The notes under the pieces: generated by a model | The model's database searches: none | What the model saw: only the letters and a program-made list of their open reading frames with translations | Told to the model about the DNA's origin: nothing | Position numbers and translations under genes: made by a program | Source: an uncultured Actinomycetales bacterium | GTDB taxonomy: Bacteria > Actinomycetota > Actinomycetes > S36-B12 | Direction: 5' to 3' | DNA: 64,000 nucleotides | Assembly (NCBI GenBank): GCA_913063435.1 | Contig: CAJXYI010000007.1 | Span: 1 to 64,000, forward strand | Shown here: positions 8,405 to 16,351 of the stretch, in pieces | Layout of the letters: each line of letters begins with the position of its first letter | Numbering within the stretch: the first letter of the stretch is position 1

Positions 8405-10183
8405 ATGAGCAACGGGTCCGTCACCATCGTGGGGGTTGTCGGATTGGGCACGATGGGGGCCGGCATCGCGGAGGTCTTCGCCCGGCACGGCTTCACGGTC
8501 GTGGCCGTCGAATGGGATGACGCGTCGCTGGAGCGTGGGCGCACCACGATCACCGGGTCGACGCAGCGAGCGGTCGACCGCGGCAAGCTCAGCGAGGCCG
8601 ACCGTGATGCGCTGATGGGCCGCATCGACTTCGGCGTCGAGCGCGCGGCCCTCGCCAATGCTGACCTCGTCATCGAAGCCATCCCTGAACAGTTGGAACT
8701 CAAGTGCGAGTTGTTCGCCGAACTCGATAGGATCACCCCCGAGCACACGATCCTCGCGTCCAACACCTCATCGTTGTCGGTGACGGAGATCTCAGTGGCG
8801 ACCGGCCGTCCTGATCGCGTCGTGGGCATGCACTTCTTCAATCCCGCACCCGTTCAAGGATTCGTGGAGATCGTGCGCACGGTCGTGTCATCACCGGATG
8901 TGGTAGCGGCCGTTGAGGATGTCGCGCGCCGATTGGGCAAGGAGCCCGTCGTCGTGGGCGACCGGGCAGGATTCATCGCCAACGCACTGCTGTTCGGCTA
9001 TCTCAACCACGCCGTCGCGATGTACGACTCGCGTTACGCCACGCGCGAGGACATCGACACCGCGATGCGTCTGGGTTGCGGTTATCCGATGGGTCCGCTC
9101 GCGCTGCTCGACCTCATCGGTTTGGACACCGCGTACGAGATCCTCGACACGATGTACAAGCAGGGGCGCGATCGATTGCACGCCCCGCACCCGTTGCTGA
9201 AGCAGATGGTGACCGCAGGTTTGCGGGGCCGCAAAACCGGTCGCGGGTTCTACACTTATGCCGAACCGAATTCCCCCAAGGTCGTCGAAGATGCGGAATC
9301 CACTATCAACGGTCGCTCCTACGGGTCTGGCCGCACGGTGCAGACGGTGGGGGTCGTGGGATCGGGAACGATGGCGTGCGGCATCGCCGAGGTGTTCGCC
9401 AAGGGGGGCTTTCCCACGATGATCGTGGCTCGGTCGCCGGAGAAGGCCGAAGCGGCGCGATCGAGTATCGCGAAGTCGATGGAGAAGGCAGTCCAGCGCG
9501 GCAAACTCGACGGCTCTGATCGCGACGCGGCACTGCGTCTGCTGACCCCGAGTTCCTCGCTCGAGGACCTCGCCGAGGTCGACCTCGTCGTCGAGGCCAT
9601 CGCGGAGAACATCGACGTCAAGGTGGCCCTGTTCGAGAACCTCGATGAGATCTGCCGCCAAGGCGCGATTCTCGCGACCACGACGTCGAGCTTGCCGGTC
9701 GTGGAGATGGCGGTGGCGACGTCGCGCCCGGCCGATGTGGTGGGTCTGCATTTCTTCAACCCGGCCGCCGTGATGCAACTGGTCGAGGTCGTGCGCACGG
9801 TATCGACCTCGGACGAGGTCATGGCCACTGCGCTCGATGTGGTGCAGCGCATCGGCAAGCAGGCTGTGGTCTGCGGTGACCGAGCCGGATTCATCGTCAA
9901 CGCGCTGCTGTTCCCCTATCTCAACGACGCGGTGCGGATGCTCGAGGCCAACTATTCGGGGACCGATGAGATCGACCTGGCGATGAAGAAGGGCTGCGGA
10001 TTGCCCATGGGCCCCTTCGAATTGCTCGATGTGGTCGGGCTGGATGTGTCCTTGACCATCCAGCAGGTCCTATACCGGGAATTCCGTGAACCGGGATTCG
10101 CACCCGCACCGCGGTTGGAACACCTGGTCACCGCCGGCTACCTCGGGCGCAAGACCGGACGCGGCTTCCGGACCTACGCCTGA
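8405..10183 (+). CDS. Tandem-domain 3-hydroxyacyl-CoA (3-hydroxybutyryl-CoA) dehydrogenase
   Basis: 592 residues made of two complete 3-hydroxyacyl-CoA dehydrogenase units. Unit one (about 10-290) has the dinucleotide loop VVGLGTMGAGIAEVF, LASNTSSLSVTEI and GMHFFNPAPVQGFVEIVRT; unit two (about 312-592) has VVGSGTMACGIAEVF, LATTTSSLPVVEM and GLHFFNPAAVMQLVEVVRT. Both end in a C-terminal domain with CGYPMGPLALLDLIGLD or CGLPMGPFELLDVVGLD. The enzyme oxidises or reduces 3-hydroxyacyl-CoA with NAD(P), here plausibly acetoacetyl-CoA to 3-hydroxybutyryl-CoA ahead of Ccr. In unit two the usual Gly of the GxGxxG loop (GAG) is Ala-Cys, so its cofactor preference may differ. Start: ATG at 8405; a longer reading to 8384 has nothing to support it. 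Confidence 0.92.
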   Translation: MSNGSVTIVGVVGLGTMGAGIAEVFARHGFTVVAVEWDDASLERGRTTITGSTQRAVDRGKLSEADRDALMGRIDFGVERAALANADLVIEAIPEQLELKCELFAELDRITPEHTILASNTSSLSVTEISVATGRPDRVVGMHFFNPAPVQGFVEIVRTVVSSPDVVAAVEDVARRLGKEPVVVGDRAGFIANALLFGYLNHAVAMYDSRYATREDIDTAMRLGCGYPMGPLALLDLIGLDTAYEILDTMYKQGRDRLHAPHPLLKQMVTAGLRGRKTGRGFYTYAEPNSPKVVEDAESTINGRSYGSGRTVQTVGVVGSGTMACGIAEVFAKGGFPTMIVARSPEKAEAARSSIAKSMEKAVQRGKLDGSDRDAALRLLTPSSSLEDLAEVDLVVEAIAENIDVKVALFENLDEICRQGAILATTTSSLPVVEMAVATSRPADVVGLHFFNPAAVMQLVEVVRTVSTSDEVMATALDVVQRIGKQAVVCGDRAGFIVNALLFPYLNDAVRMLEANYSGTDEIDLAMKKGCGLPMGPFELLDVVGLDVSLTIQQVLYREFREPGFAPAPRLEHLVTAGYLGRKTGRGFRTYA

Positions 10184-10189
10184 TCCGCC

Positions 10190-10456
10190 ATGGGTCGCCG
10201 TCGCCCAGCGCGTCCGCCGGCACGTGCGCCGGAACGCCGCGATGTCACCGAGTCGCACCCCGATGGCGACTGGGTAGTCCGGCAGATCACCGGTGCGGCA
10301 TCCACGAAGCCATATCGGTGCCCGGGCTGTGATCAGGTCATCACACCGGCGACCCCGCATATCGTGGCCTGGCCCGTCGAGCGCGGCAGCGAGGAGCGTC
10401 GGCACTGGCACACACCCTGCTGGCGGGCGCGTGATCGCCGGAGGCCACGTTCGTGA
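10190..10456 (+). CDS. Small zinc-ribbon-like actinobacterial protein
   Basis: 88 residues. The N-terminus is very rich in Arg and Pro (MGRRRPARPPARAPERR). The core, WVVRQITGAASTKPYRCPGCDQVITPATPHIVAW, has a CPGC pair, and WHTPCW further on supplies His and Cys ligands, which suggests a zinc-binding fold. Similar small proteins are common in actinobacteria and are often labelled ATP/GTP-binding, a label with no motif to support it here. It sits between the dehydrogenase (six bases upstream) and the hydrolase (four-base overlap), so it is likely cotranscribed. The function is unknown. Confidence 0.7.
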   Translation: MGRRRPARPPARAPERRDVTESHPDGDWVVRQITGAASTKPYRCPGCDQVITPATPHIVAWPVERGSEERRHWHTPCWRARDRRRPRS

Positions 10457-11217
10457 CCGGTGATGAGATCCGGGCCGGCAGCGTGCTGCCCGCCCGCCGA
10501 GAAGCGATCACGCTGCACACCGACGACGGCCTGACGCTAGTCGGGGAATTGGCGACCCCGGTGCAGGGCGAACCGATGGGCACGGTGATCTGCGTGCATC
10601 CGCTGCCCACCCACGGCGGCATGATGGATAGCCATGTGCTGCGCAAGGCAGCCTGGCGGCTTCCGGCGCTCGCAGGTATCGCGGTGCTGCGGTTCAATAC
10701 CCGGGGTACGACGTCTGCGGCCGGAACCAGCGAGGGAACCTTCGATGAGGCTCGCGGAGAAGGGCGGGACCTTGCCGCAGCGATCGGATTCGTCCGCGAC
10801 CGGGGCTTACCCGATCCTTGGCTGCTCGGTTGGTCGTTCGGCACCGATGTCGTGCTCAAGCACGGCGATGTCGAGCCGGTCGTGGGAGCGCTGCTGCTGT
10901 CGCCACCGCTGCGATTCACCAGCCCCGAGGAGTTGACAGCCTGGGAGCGTTCATCCCGCGACCTCGTCGCGCTGGTTCCCGAACTCGATGACTATCTGCG
11001 TCCCGACGAGGCACGTATCCGTTTCGCGGGGGTGCCCCAGGCCGAGGTGATCGGCGTCGAAGGGGCCAAGCACCTGTGGGTGGGCGAAACGTATGTGCGT
11101 ATCGTCCTCGATGAGATCGTCCGCCGGATCAACCCGCAAGCGGCACCCCTGCCGACCATCTGGTCGGCACACGATGCGTCCGTCCAGGGCGCCATGGAGA
11201 AGTGGAGTGAACTATGA
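10453..11217 (+). CDS. Alpha/beta-hydrolase
   Basis: 254 residues starting with GTG, which overlaps the end of the small zinc-ribbon gene. The segment TVICVHPLPTHGGMMDSHV holds the oxyanion-hole HP/HG pattern of the serine hydrolase fold, and GWSFGTDVVLK is the nucleophile elbow G-x-S-x-G. EGAKHLWVG near the C-terminus offers the catalytic His. The substrate cannot be predicted; proteins of this shape include esterases and the dienelactone hydrolase type. Its stop TGA overlaps the next gene's ATG, so the two are translationally coupled. Confidence 0.85.
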   Translation: MTGDEIRAGSVLPARREAITLHTDDGLTLVGELATPVQGEPMGTVICVHPLPTHGGMMDSHVLRKAAWRLPALAGIAVLRFNTRGTTSAAGTSEGTFDEARGEGRDLAAAIGFVRDRGLPDPWLLGWSFGTDVVLKHGDVEPVVGALLLSPPLRFTSPEELTAWERSSRDLVALVPELDDYLRPDEARIRFAGVPQAEVIGVEGAKHLWVGETYVRIVLDEIVRRINPQAAPLPTIWSAHDASVQGAMEKWSEL

Positions 11218-11972
11218 GCTTCGACCTGACGGGCCAGCGAGCACTGGTCACCGGAGCCTCCCGCGGCATCGGCCGGGCGATCGCGCTGGCCTATGCCCAG
11301 GCCGGCGCCGACGTCGCCGTTCTCGCCCGCAACGCCGATCTACTCGGCGAGGTGGTCGGCGAGATCGAGTCGATGGGGCGTCGTGCCGTCGCCTGCCCGG
11401 CTGACGTCCTCGACGACGATGCCCTCGTTGCTGCGGGTGCGCAGGCGGTGGAATACCTCGGGGGACTGGACACGCTGGTCAACAACGCCGGTGGCAACTC
11501 CTTCTCCATTCCGGTCGCCCAGATGCGGATGTCGGGATGGTCCAAGACGATGCGGCTGAATCTCGACTCGATCGTCACCCTGACCCAGTCGGTGCTGCCC
11601 GCGTTGATGGAGTCTCGTGGATCGGTGATCAATGTTGCTTCGGTGGTCGCACTGCGCGGCGCACCCACGATGGCGCACTATGGCGCGGCGAAAGCGGCCC
11701 TGGTGTCGTTCACCCAGAGCCTCGCGCTGGAGAGCGCGTGGGCCGGGGTGCGGGTCAACGCCCTACTGCCCGGCTGGATCGATACCGATCTGACCGACTT
11801 CCTGAGGGTCAGCGATGAGGCTGAGGCCGGGGTACTGGCCCGGGTGCCGATGGCGCGTTGGGGAACATCGATGGAGATCGCCGAGCCGGCGGTGTTCCTG
11901 GCATCATCGGCGGCTGCGTTCATGACGGGACAATCCCTCGTCGTCGACGGCGGTCTCTCCGCGATGCCATAG
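11214..11972 (+). CDS. Short-chain dehydrogenase/reductase (FabG-like)
   Basis: 252 residues with every classical SDR motif: cofactor loop TGASRGIG near residue 12, NNAGG at the substrate side, the catalytic Ser in INVASVVALRG and the Tyr-Lys pair in HYGAAKAAL. LPGWIDTDLT and GQSLVVDGGLSAM follow the usual end of the fold. It is a NAD(P)-dependent oxidoreductase, possibly of a 3-oxoacyl or 3-hydroxyacyl substrate given the fatty-acyl-CoA neighbourhood, but the substrate is open. It overlaps the hydrolase gene by four bases and ends inside a long palindrome. Confidence 0.9.
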   Translation: MSFDLTGQRALVTGASRGIGRAIALAYAQAGADVAVLARNADLLGEVVGEIESMGRRAVACPADVLDDDALVAAGAQAVEYLGGLDTLVNNAGGNSFSIPVAQMRMSGWSKTMRLNLDSIVTLTQSVLPALMESRGSVINVASVVALRGAPTMAHYGAAKAALVSFTQSLALESAWAGVRVNALLPGWIDTDLTDFLRVSDEAEAGVLARVPMARWGTSMEIAEPAVFLASSAAAFMTGQSLVVDGGLSAMP

Positions 11973-12028
11973 CCCTTCTTCGGGCAAAAAGTGCCCGATT
12001 CGGGCCTGAATTGCCCGAAGAAGGGCTA
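11970..12028. terminator. Long perfect palindrome between converging genes; two-way terminator
   Basis: The arms TAGCCCTTCTTCGGGCAA (11970-11987) and TTGCCCGAAGAAGGGCTA (12011-12028) are an 18-bp perfect inverted repeat, and the 23-base centre has its own GCCCGA/TCGGGC stem. The first TAG is the stop of the SDR gene and the last CTA is the stop of the acyltransferase on the other strand, so both genes end within the arms. The centre (AAAAA ... CGGGCCTGAA) resembles the centre of the palindrome at 1669-1728. Confidence 0.8.
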
Positions 12029-14050
12029 GAGATTGGCTGCTCGACGGATTTCCCGCACGAAGGCCTTGGTGCCCTCCCAGCTGGGGTGCACGCCGTCGGA
12101 GACGAAGAAGTCCGCACGGCCACCTGACACGGCCGCCCAGTCGGCGATCACCGCATTGGGATAGTCGGGCACGACGGCGGCGATGACCTCGTTATTGGGT
12201 GCTGTCCAGCGACGCGGCACGTTCACGTTGACCACAACGACCCGTTCGCGATCAGCGAGCAGTTCCAGCATCGCACGCAGTTGACCCTCGGTCACGATGC
12301 CGTTCGTCCCGGTATGGATCACCACGGTGGGAGCGAGCAGTTCGGCTGCGGCCAGGGCTTCGACGCGTTCGAGCACACCCGCTGCCTGGCGACTGACTTC
12401 AGCATCCACCGATGTTCTGGCCACCTTGTCCTGCAGGTGACCGGAGACGCCGAGCAAGACCGAGTCGCCGATCGCGGTGAGAACTCCGTTGGCGTTGCGT
12501 GCTGGACCGGCGTCTGGCGTAGGCGCAGGGGTATTCGGTTCGTTGGTCGGTGCTGTGGTCGGTGCCGGGGTCGAGGCTGCGCTGCTGGTCGGTGCGGGGG
12601 TCGGGCTGGTAGTGGGGGATCCCGCAGGATCCGGGGTGGGTGAGGCGTCGATGAGGATGCTGGTCGGTCCACCGTCTTCGATCCCGATCGCAGCGGCGAC
12701 GTCGGGGGCGAGTTGAGCCTCGGTGGTCGGTGCGGTAGCCAACCCGGCGCCGGTGAGCAGGAGTGCTGCCATGCCGACCCCGCTTCCCACCAGGGCGCGC
12801 TGCGTCAGATGGGCTCGTTCCTCGTCCGGGGCGCCACGCCAGGTATCGATGAACCGTTTGATCGCACCCTTGCGGATGGGCATCTCCACGAATCGATACG
12901 ACAACTCCGCCAGGCCGAAGGTGATCGCGAATCGCAGGACGAGCAGGGGCAATCCGTCGAGGCCGATATCCAGATCCGGGCGGGTCACCATGAACACCGG
13001 CCAGTGCCACAGATACAGCCCGTAGGAGCGCTGCCCGATATAGCGCCACGGTTGCGTGCCCAGGGCCCTACCGAAGGGAGATGCGGGGTGGCTGGCCATT
13101 GCCACGAGCACGGCGACGAGCACGGCGAAGAACAAGAAGCCGCCGCGATAGAGCCAGCCGTCGAACTCACCGACCTGCCAGAACACCCAGATCACCGCGA
13201 GGAGCGCAGCCGCGCCGATGCCGACGAGGGCTGCACGGGCACCCGGTGGCACCCGCGTCGGCAGGCGGCCCGGTCGCCACACGGTTGCCAACGCTGCCCC
13301 GATGAGCAATCCCATGACGTGGGTGTCGGTGCCGAAGTAGGCCCGGCTGGGATCGGCGAGTTCGGGGTAGCCATTGCTGATGGAGATGATGGCCATCCAC
13401 ACCGTGGAGGCGATCGCGCCGACGAGCGCGGTGATGAGGACTGCGCGACGCCTACCGAATTTCAGTGCCACGAGGGTCAGTGCCGGCCAGATCAGATAGA
13501 ACTGTTCCTCGATCGCCAGTGACCACAGATGCTTGAGCAGCGGTGGCCGGCCGATGAACTCGAAGTAGGACTGATCGGCAGCGATGTACCACCAATTGTT
13601 GACGTAGAACAAGGATGCGATGGCGTCGGCGCGGAACGCTGGTGCGGCATCCCGGTAGAAGAAGGCAGCGGCAATCCCCACGACGGCGAGCATGAGCAGC
13701 AGCGCGGGGAGTAGCCGGCGAGCTCGACGGATGTAGAACGCCTTGAAATCGATGCGTCCACGCCGGTCGAATTCCTCGAGGACCAACGAGGTGATCAAGA
13801 ATCCCGACAGGACGAAGAACACGTCGACGCCAAGGAAGCCGCCCGGCATCCAGGGCAGGTCGGCGTGATAGAGCATGACGCCGAGTACGGCGAGGGCGCG
13901 GATGCCATCGAGGCCGGGCAGGTAGCCCATCTCGCCCTTCTTGCGGCCCCGATCGAGATTCCACGGAACCTGGTCGGCGGGCGCCGAAGCAGGCGCGGAA
14001 GCCTGCGCCGAAGCTGACATGGAGGCGGGCGCGGTCGAACTCCTCGCCAC
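12026..14050 (-). CDS. OatA-like O-acetyltransferase (acyltransferase-3 membrane domain plus SGNH domain)
   Basis: 674 residues. After a low-complexity Ala/Ser/Pro stretch, the acyltransferase-3 domain (about 40-400) begins YLPGLDGIRALAVLGVMLYHADLPWMPGGFLGVDVFFVLSGFLIT, with the conserved His and the R-RR repeat, and has about ten membrane helices. A Pro/Thr/Ala linker (about 465-520) leads to an extracellular SGNH hydrolase-like domain: AIGDSVLLGV with the catalytic Ser, IHTGTNG, and SDGVHPSWEG with the Asp-His pair. Enzymes of this layout pass acetyl groups across the membrane onto cell-wall sugars (OatA on peptidoglycan, for example); the acceptor here is unknown. GTG start at 14050 behind GAGGAGGG. 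Same strand as ccr, but separated from it by about 100 bases. Confidence 0.92.
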   Translation of the reverse strand: MARSSTAPASMSASAQASAPASAPADQVPWNLDRGRKKGEMGYLPGLDGIRALAVLGVMLYHADLPWMPGGFLGVDVFFVLSGFLITSLVLEEFDRRGRIDFKAFYIRRARRLLPALLLMLAVVGIAAAFFYRDAAPAFRADAIASLFYVNNWWYIAADQSYFEFIGRPPLLKHLWSLAIEEQFYLIWPALTLVALKFGRRRAVLITALVGAIASTVWMAIISISNGYPELADPSRAYFGTDTHVMGLLIGAALATVWRPGRLPTRVPPGARAALVGIGAAALLAVIWVFWQVGEFDGWLYRGGFLFFAVLVAVLVAMASHPASPFGRALGTQPWRYIGQRSYGLYLWHWPVFMVTRPDLDIGLDGLPLLVLRFAITFGLAELSYRFVEMPIRKGAIKRFIDTWRGAPDEERAHLTQRALVGSGVGMAALLLTGAGLATAPTTEAQLAPDVAAAIGIEDGGPTSILIDASPTPDPAGSPTTSPTPAPTSSAASTPAPTTAPTNEPNTPAPTPDAGPARNANGVLTAIGDSVLLGVSGHLQDKVARTSVDAEVSRQAAGVLERVEALAAAELLAPTVVIHTGTNGIVTEGQLRAMLELLADRERVVVVNVNVPRRWTAPNNEVIAAVVPDYPNAVIADWAAVSGGRADFFVSDGVHPSWEGTKAFVREIRRAANL

Positions 14051-14064
14051 GTGCCCTCCTCATG

Positions 14065-14078
14065 ACCGGTCGACCGGT
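14065..14078. promoter_or_regulatory. 14-bp palindrome upstream of the OatA-like gene
   Basis: ACCGGTCGACCGGT is perfectly self-complementary and lies 15-28 bases before the GTG at 14050. It may be an operator, but a palindrome of this size and composition can occur by chance in high-GC DNA. Confidence 0.3.
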
Positions 14079-14147
14079 AGACCAGAACCTGTCTGACGGT
14101 GGCCACCGCCGTGTGGTTCCGGCCCATCGTAAGGCCGGGTGGGGCCG

Positions 14148-15488
14148 TTATGCGCCGGCGAAACGCGTGATCTCAGGCAGGAGGGCGGCCCGCTTGGCCT
14201 CGTCTTTGACTCCCAGTCCAGTCTCGGGCGCCAGGCACAGCACGCCGACCTTGCCCTGGTGGGCGTTGTGGTGGACCTCCAAGGTCGCCTCTCCCACGTC
14301 CTCGAGGGCGAAGGTCTTGGACAGCGTGGGGTGGATCAGACCTCGATCGATGAGTCGGTTGGCCTCGTAGGCCTCGCGGTAGTTGGCGAAATGGGAGCCG
14401 ATGATGCTCTTGAGGTTCATCCAGAGATAGCGGTTGTCGTACTCGTGCATGAATCCCGACGTCGAGGCGCAGGTGACGATCTTGCCGCCCTTGCGGGTGA
14501 CGTAGATGCTGGCACCGAAGGTCTCGCGGCCGGGATGCTCGAAGACGATGTCGATGTCATCCCCGCCGGTGAGTTCGCGGATGCGTTTGCCGAAGCGCTT
14601 CCATTCGCTGGGGTCCTGGGTGGTGTCGTCCTTCCAGAACCGGTATCCCTCGGCCTTGCGATCGATGATCAATTCCGCACCCATCGACCGGCACAGATCG
14701 GCCTTGTCCGGGCTGGACACCACGCAGACCGGGATCGCGCCGCCGTTGATGGCGTACTGGGTGGCATAGGAACCCAAGCCCCCCGAGGCGCCCCAGATCA
14801 GCACCACGTCGCCCTGCTTCATGCCTCCGCCATGGTGGGATACCAGCTGGCGGTAGGCGGTGGAATTGACCAGGCCGGGAGAGGCAGCCTCCTCCCAGGT
14901 GAGGTGCGCGGGCTTGGGGAGCAACTGGTTGGACTTCACCAGAGCGATCTCGGCCAGGCCGCCGAAGTTCGTCTCGAAACCCCAGATGCGCTGTTCGGGA
15001 TCCATCATCGTGTCGTCGTGGCCCAGCGGGCTTTCCAATTCCACGCTCAGGCAGTGGGCGACGACCTCGTCGCCGGGCTTCCACGCGTTGACACCCGGAC
15101 CGGTGCGCAACACGATGCCCGCCGCATCCGAACCGATGATGTGATACGGCAGATCGTGCCTCTTGGCCAGATCATGGGTCTTGCCGTACCGCTTCAAGAA
15201 GCCGAAGGTCGACACCGGTTCGAAGATCGAGGTCCACACGGTGTTGTAGTTGATGCTCGAGGCCATGACCGCGATCAGCGCCTCGCCCGGACCGAGCTCA
15301 GGAAGGGGCACCTCGTCGATGTGGAGGGACCGGCGCGGGTCCTTGTCCCAGGTGGACATGCCCTCGAACATGTCGGCCTCATCGGCATGCACCGTGACGG
15401 CCCGATAGGACTCGGGTAGCGCCATCGAGGCGATGTCGCCGGATTCGGCCCCCTCGAGGGCGGTGTACAACGGACTGGCCGACTGCAT
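14148..15488 (-). CDS. ccr: Crotonyl-CoA carboxylase/reductase
   Basis: 446 residues, the usual length for Ccr in actinobacteria. N-terminal segments such as AVMASSINYNTVWTSIFEPVSTFGFL and the middle HIIGSDAAGIVLRTGPGVNAWKPGDEVVAHC are the family hallmark within the MDR superfamily, and the NADPH-binding loop is VLIWGASGGLGSYATQYAI. The enzyme reductively carboxylates crotonyl-CoA with NADPH and CO2 to ethylmalonyl-CoA, the defining reaction of the ethylmalonyl-CoA pathway; in some actinomycetes it also supplies extender units for polyketides. AAGGGGA gives a good ribosome-binding site before the ATG at 15488. A 16-bp palindrome sits at the predicted transcription start. Confidence 0.95.
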   Translation of the reverse strand: MQSASPLYTALEGAESGDIASMALPESYRAVTVHADEADMFEGMSTWDKDPRRSLHIDEVPLPELGPGEALIAVMASSINYNTVWTSIFEPVSTFGFLKRYGKTHDLAKRHDLPYHIIGSDAAGIVLRTGPGVNAWKPGDEVVAHCLSVELESPLGHDDTMMDPEQRIWGFETNFGGLAEIALVKSNQLLPKPAHLTWEEAASPGLVNSTAYRQLVSHHGGGMKQGDVVLIWGASGGLGSYATQYAINGGAIPVCVVSSPDKADLCRSMGAELIIDRKAEGYRFWKDDTTQDPSEWKRFGKRIRELTGGDDIDIVFEHPGRETFGASIYVTRKGGKIVTCASTSGFMHEYDNRYLWMNLKSIIGSHFANYREAYEANRLIDRGLIHPTLSKTFALEDVGEATLEVHHNAHQGKVGVLCLAPETGLGVKDEAKRAALLPEITRFAGA

Positions 15489-15522
15489 GGGGTCCCCTTC
15501 ACTCAGATGTCGAAGCCGCGCT

Positions 15523-15538
15523 GTTAACGATCGTTAAC
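15523..15538. promoter_or_regulatory. 16-bp perfect palindrome at the ccr promoter, probable operator
   Basis: GTTAACGATCGTTAAC is a perfect palindrome and AT-rich for this sequence. It lies 35 to 50 bases before the ccr start codon and just after the predicted -10 box. This size and symmetry fit a TetR-family operator, and TetR regulators of ccr are known in methylotrophic alphaproteobacteria, but no such regulator is encoded in the window. Confidence 0.6.
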
Positions 15539-15546
15539 GCCACTCA

Positions 15547-15552
15547 AGTCTA
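15547..15552 (-). promoter_or_regulatory. Predicted -10 box of ccr
   Basis: On the minus strand the box is TAGACT. Transcription would then begin near 15540, so the palindrome at 15523-15538 would cover the first bases of the transcript. Confidence 0.4.
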
Positions 15553-15585
15553 GCCAATGACCGCTGACGATGGCCACCATCCGTC

Positions 15586-15621
15586 ACAGTGCCTGTCACA
15601 GTGCCCGTCGCAGTGCCTGTC
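15586..15621. repeat. Three 12-bp tandem repeats
   Basis: CACAGTGCCTGT, CACAGTGCCCGT and CGCAGTGCCTGT follow each other directly, just after the stop of the small membrane protein gene on the minus strand. No function is clear. Confidence 0.6.
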
Positions 15622-15826
15622 ACCAGGTGATGTACCCCTCGGCGCGGGCGATGTACAGCCCGACCACGATCACCCCGAGGCCGACGGTGATGACGATGAG
15701 CTTGGTGATCTTGCGGATGATGGCGAATGCGAGCAGGACCACGATGACGATGGCGGCGATCAGCAGCACCGGAGTGTCGATCGGCGAGGTGATCGGCGAG
15801 GTGACTGCTGTCGCGATGGTGACCAT
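15620..15826 (-). CDS. Small two-helix membrane protein, hypothetical
   Basis: 68 residues: a Thr/Ser/Pro start with a duplicated TSPI, then PVLLIAAIVIVVLLAFAII and VITVGLGVIVVGLYIA, two strongly hydrophobic segments joined by RKITKL, and a short charged tail. It starts eight bases after the stop of the epimerase gene, on the same strand, and precedes ccr, so it may belong to that transcript. It has no recognisable domain. The coding status rests on the membrane pattern and the spacing. Confidence 0.45.
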   Translation of the reverse strand: MVTIATAVTSPITSPIDTPVLLIAAIVIVVLLAFAIIRKITKLIVITVGLGVIVVGLYIARAEGYITW

Positions 15827-15834
15827 CGACTGAC

Positions 15835-16263
15835 TCAGTGCTCGCCCGGCTCGACGAGTTCGACGAGGACCCCGCCGGCATCCTTGGGGTGGATGAAGTT
15901 CACCCGCGATCCGGCCGTCCCGGACTTGGGGGATTCATAGAGAAGGCGCAGGCCCTCGGAACGCAGTTGCGCGCAGGCGGCATCGATGTCCTCGACGCGG
16001 TAGGCGATCTGCTGGATGCCGGGCCCGCTCCGGTCGAGGAATTTGCCGATGGTCGTGTCGGGGCTCAGCGGGGCGAGGAGCTGGATGCAGGATCCGGAAT
16101 CGCCCACGGCGAGCATCGCCTCGCGAACCCCCTGCTCCTCATTGATCTCCTCGTGCACGACCTGCATGCCGTAGGCGCGCGCGTAGAACGCCATTGCCTC
16201 GTCGAGGTCGGGAACGGCGATGCCGACGTGATCGATCTGGGTGAACAGTCCCTGGGCGGTCAT
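15835..16263 (-). CDS. mce: Methylmalonyl-/ethylmalonyl-CoA epimerase
   Basis: 142 residues from the ATG at 16263; the frame continues upstream but without conserved sequence. It is a vicinal-oxygen-chelate fold: IDHVGIAVPDLDEAMAFYARAYGM at the N-terminus, GPGIQQIAYRVEDIDAACAQL in the middle, and NFIHPKDAGGVLVELVEP at the end, with His, Gln and Glu residues expected at the metal site. The enzyme swaps the C2 epimers of methylmalonyl-CoA or ethylmalonyl-CoA; in this context it would turn the Ccr product into the form used by the mutase. It is divergent from the thiolase gene across 88 bases that would hold both promoters. Confidence 0.93.
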   Translation of the reverse strand: MTAQGLFTQIDHVGIAVPDLDEAMAFYARAYGMQVVHEEINEEQGVREAMLAVGDSGSCIQLLAPLSPDTTIGKFLDRSGPGIQQIAYRVEDIDAACAQLRSEGLRLLYESPKSGTAGSRVNFIHPKDAGGVLVELVEPGEH

Positions 16264-16351
16264 CTCGTATGGCCTCCGGTTGCCTCGGCGGTGGTCGCTA
16301 CAGTGAGGCCCATCGTGGCAAATGCCAGTTTTCGAGTGCACGGAGGTCCCC

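Noticed and set aside
14139-15419. 426-codon open frame on the plus strand opposite ccr
   Set aside because: The ccr protein on the other strand is complete and conserved; the opposite frame shows no family resemblance.
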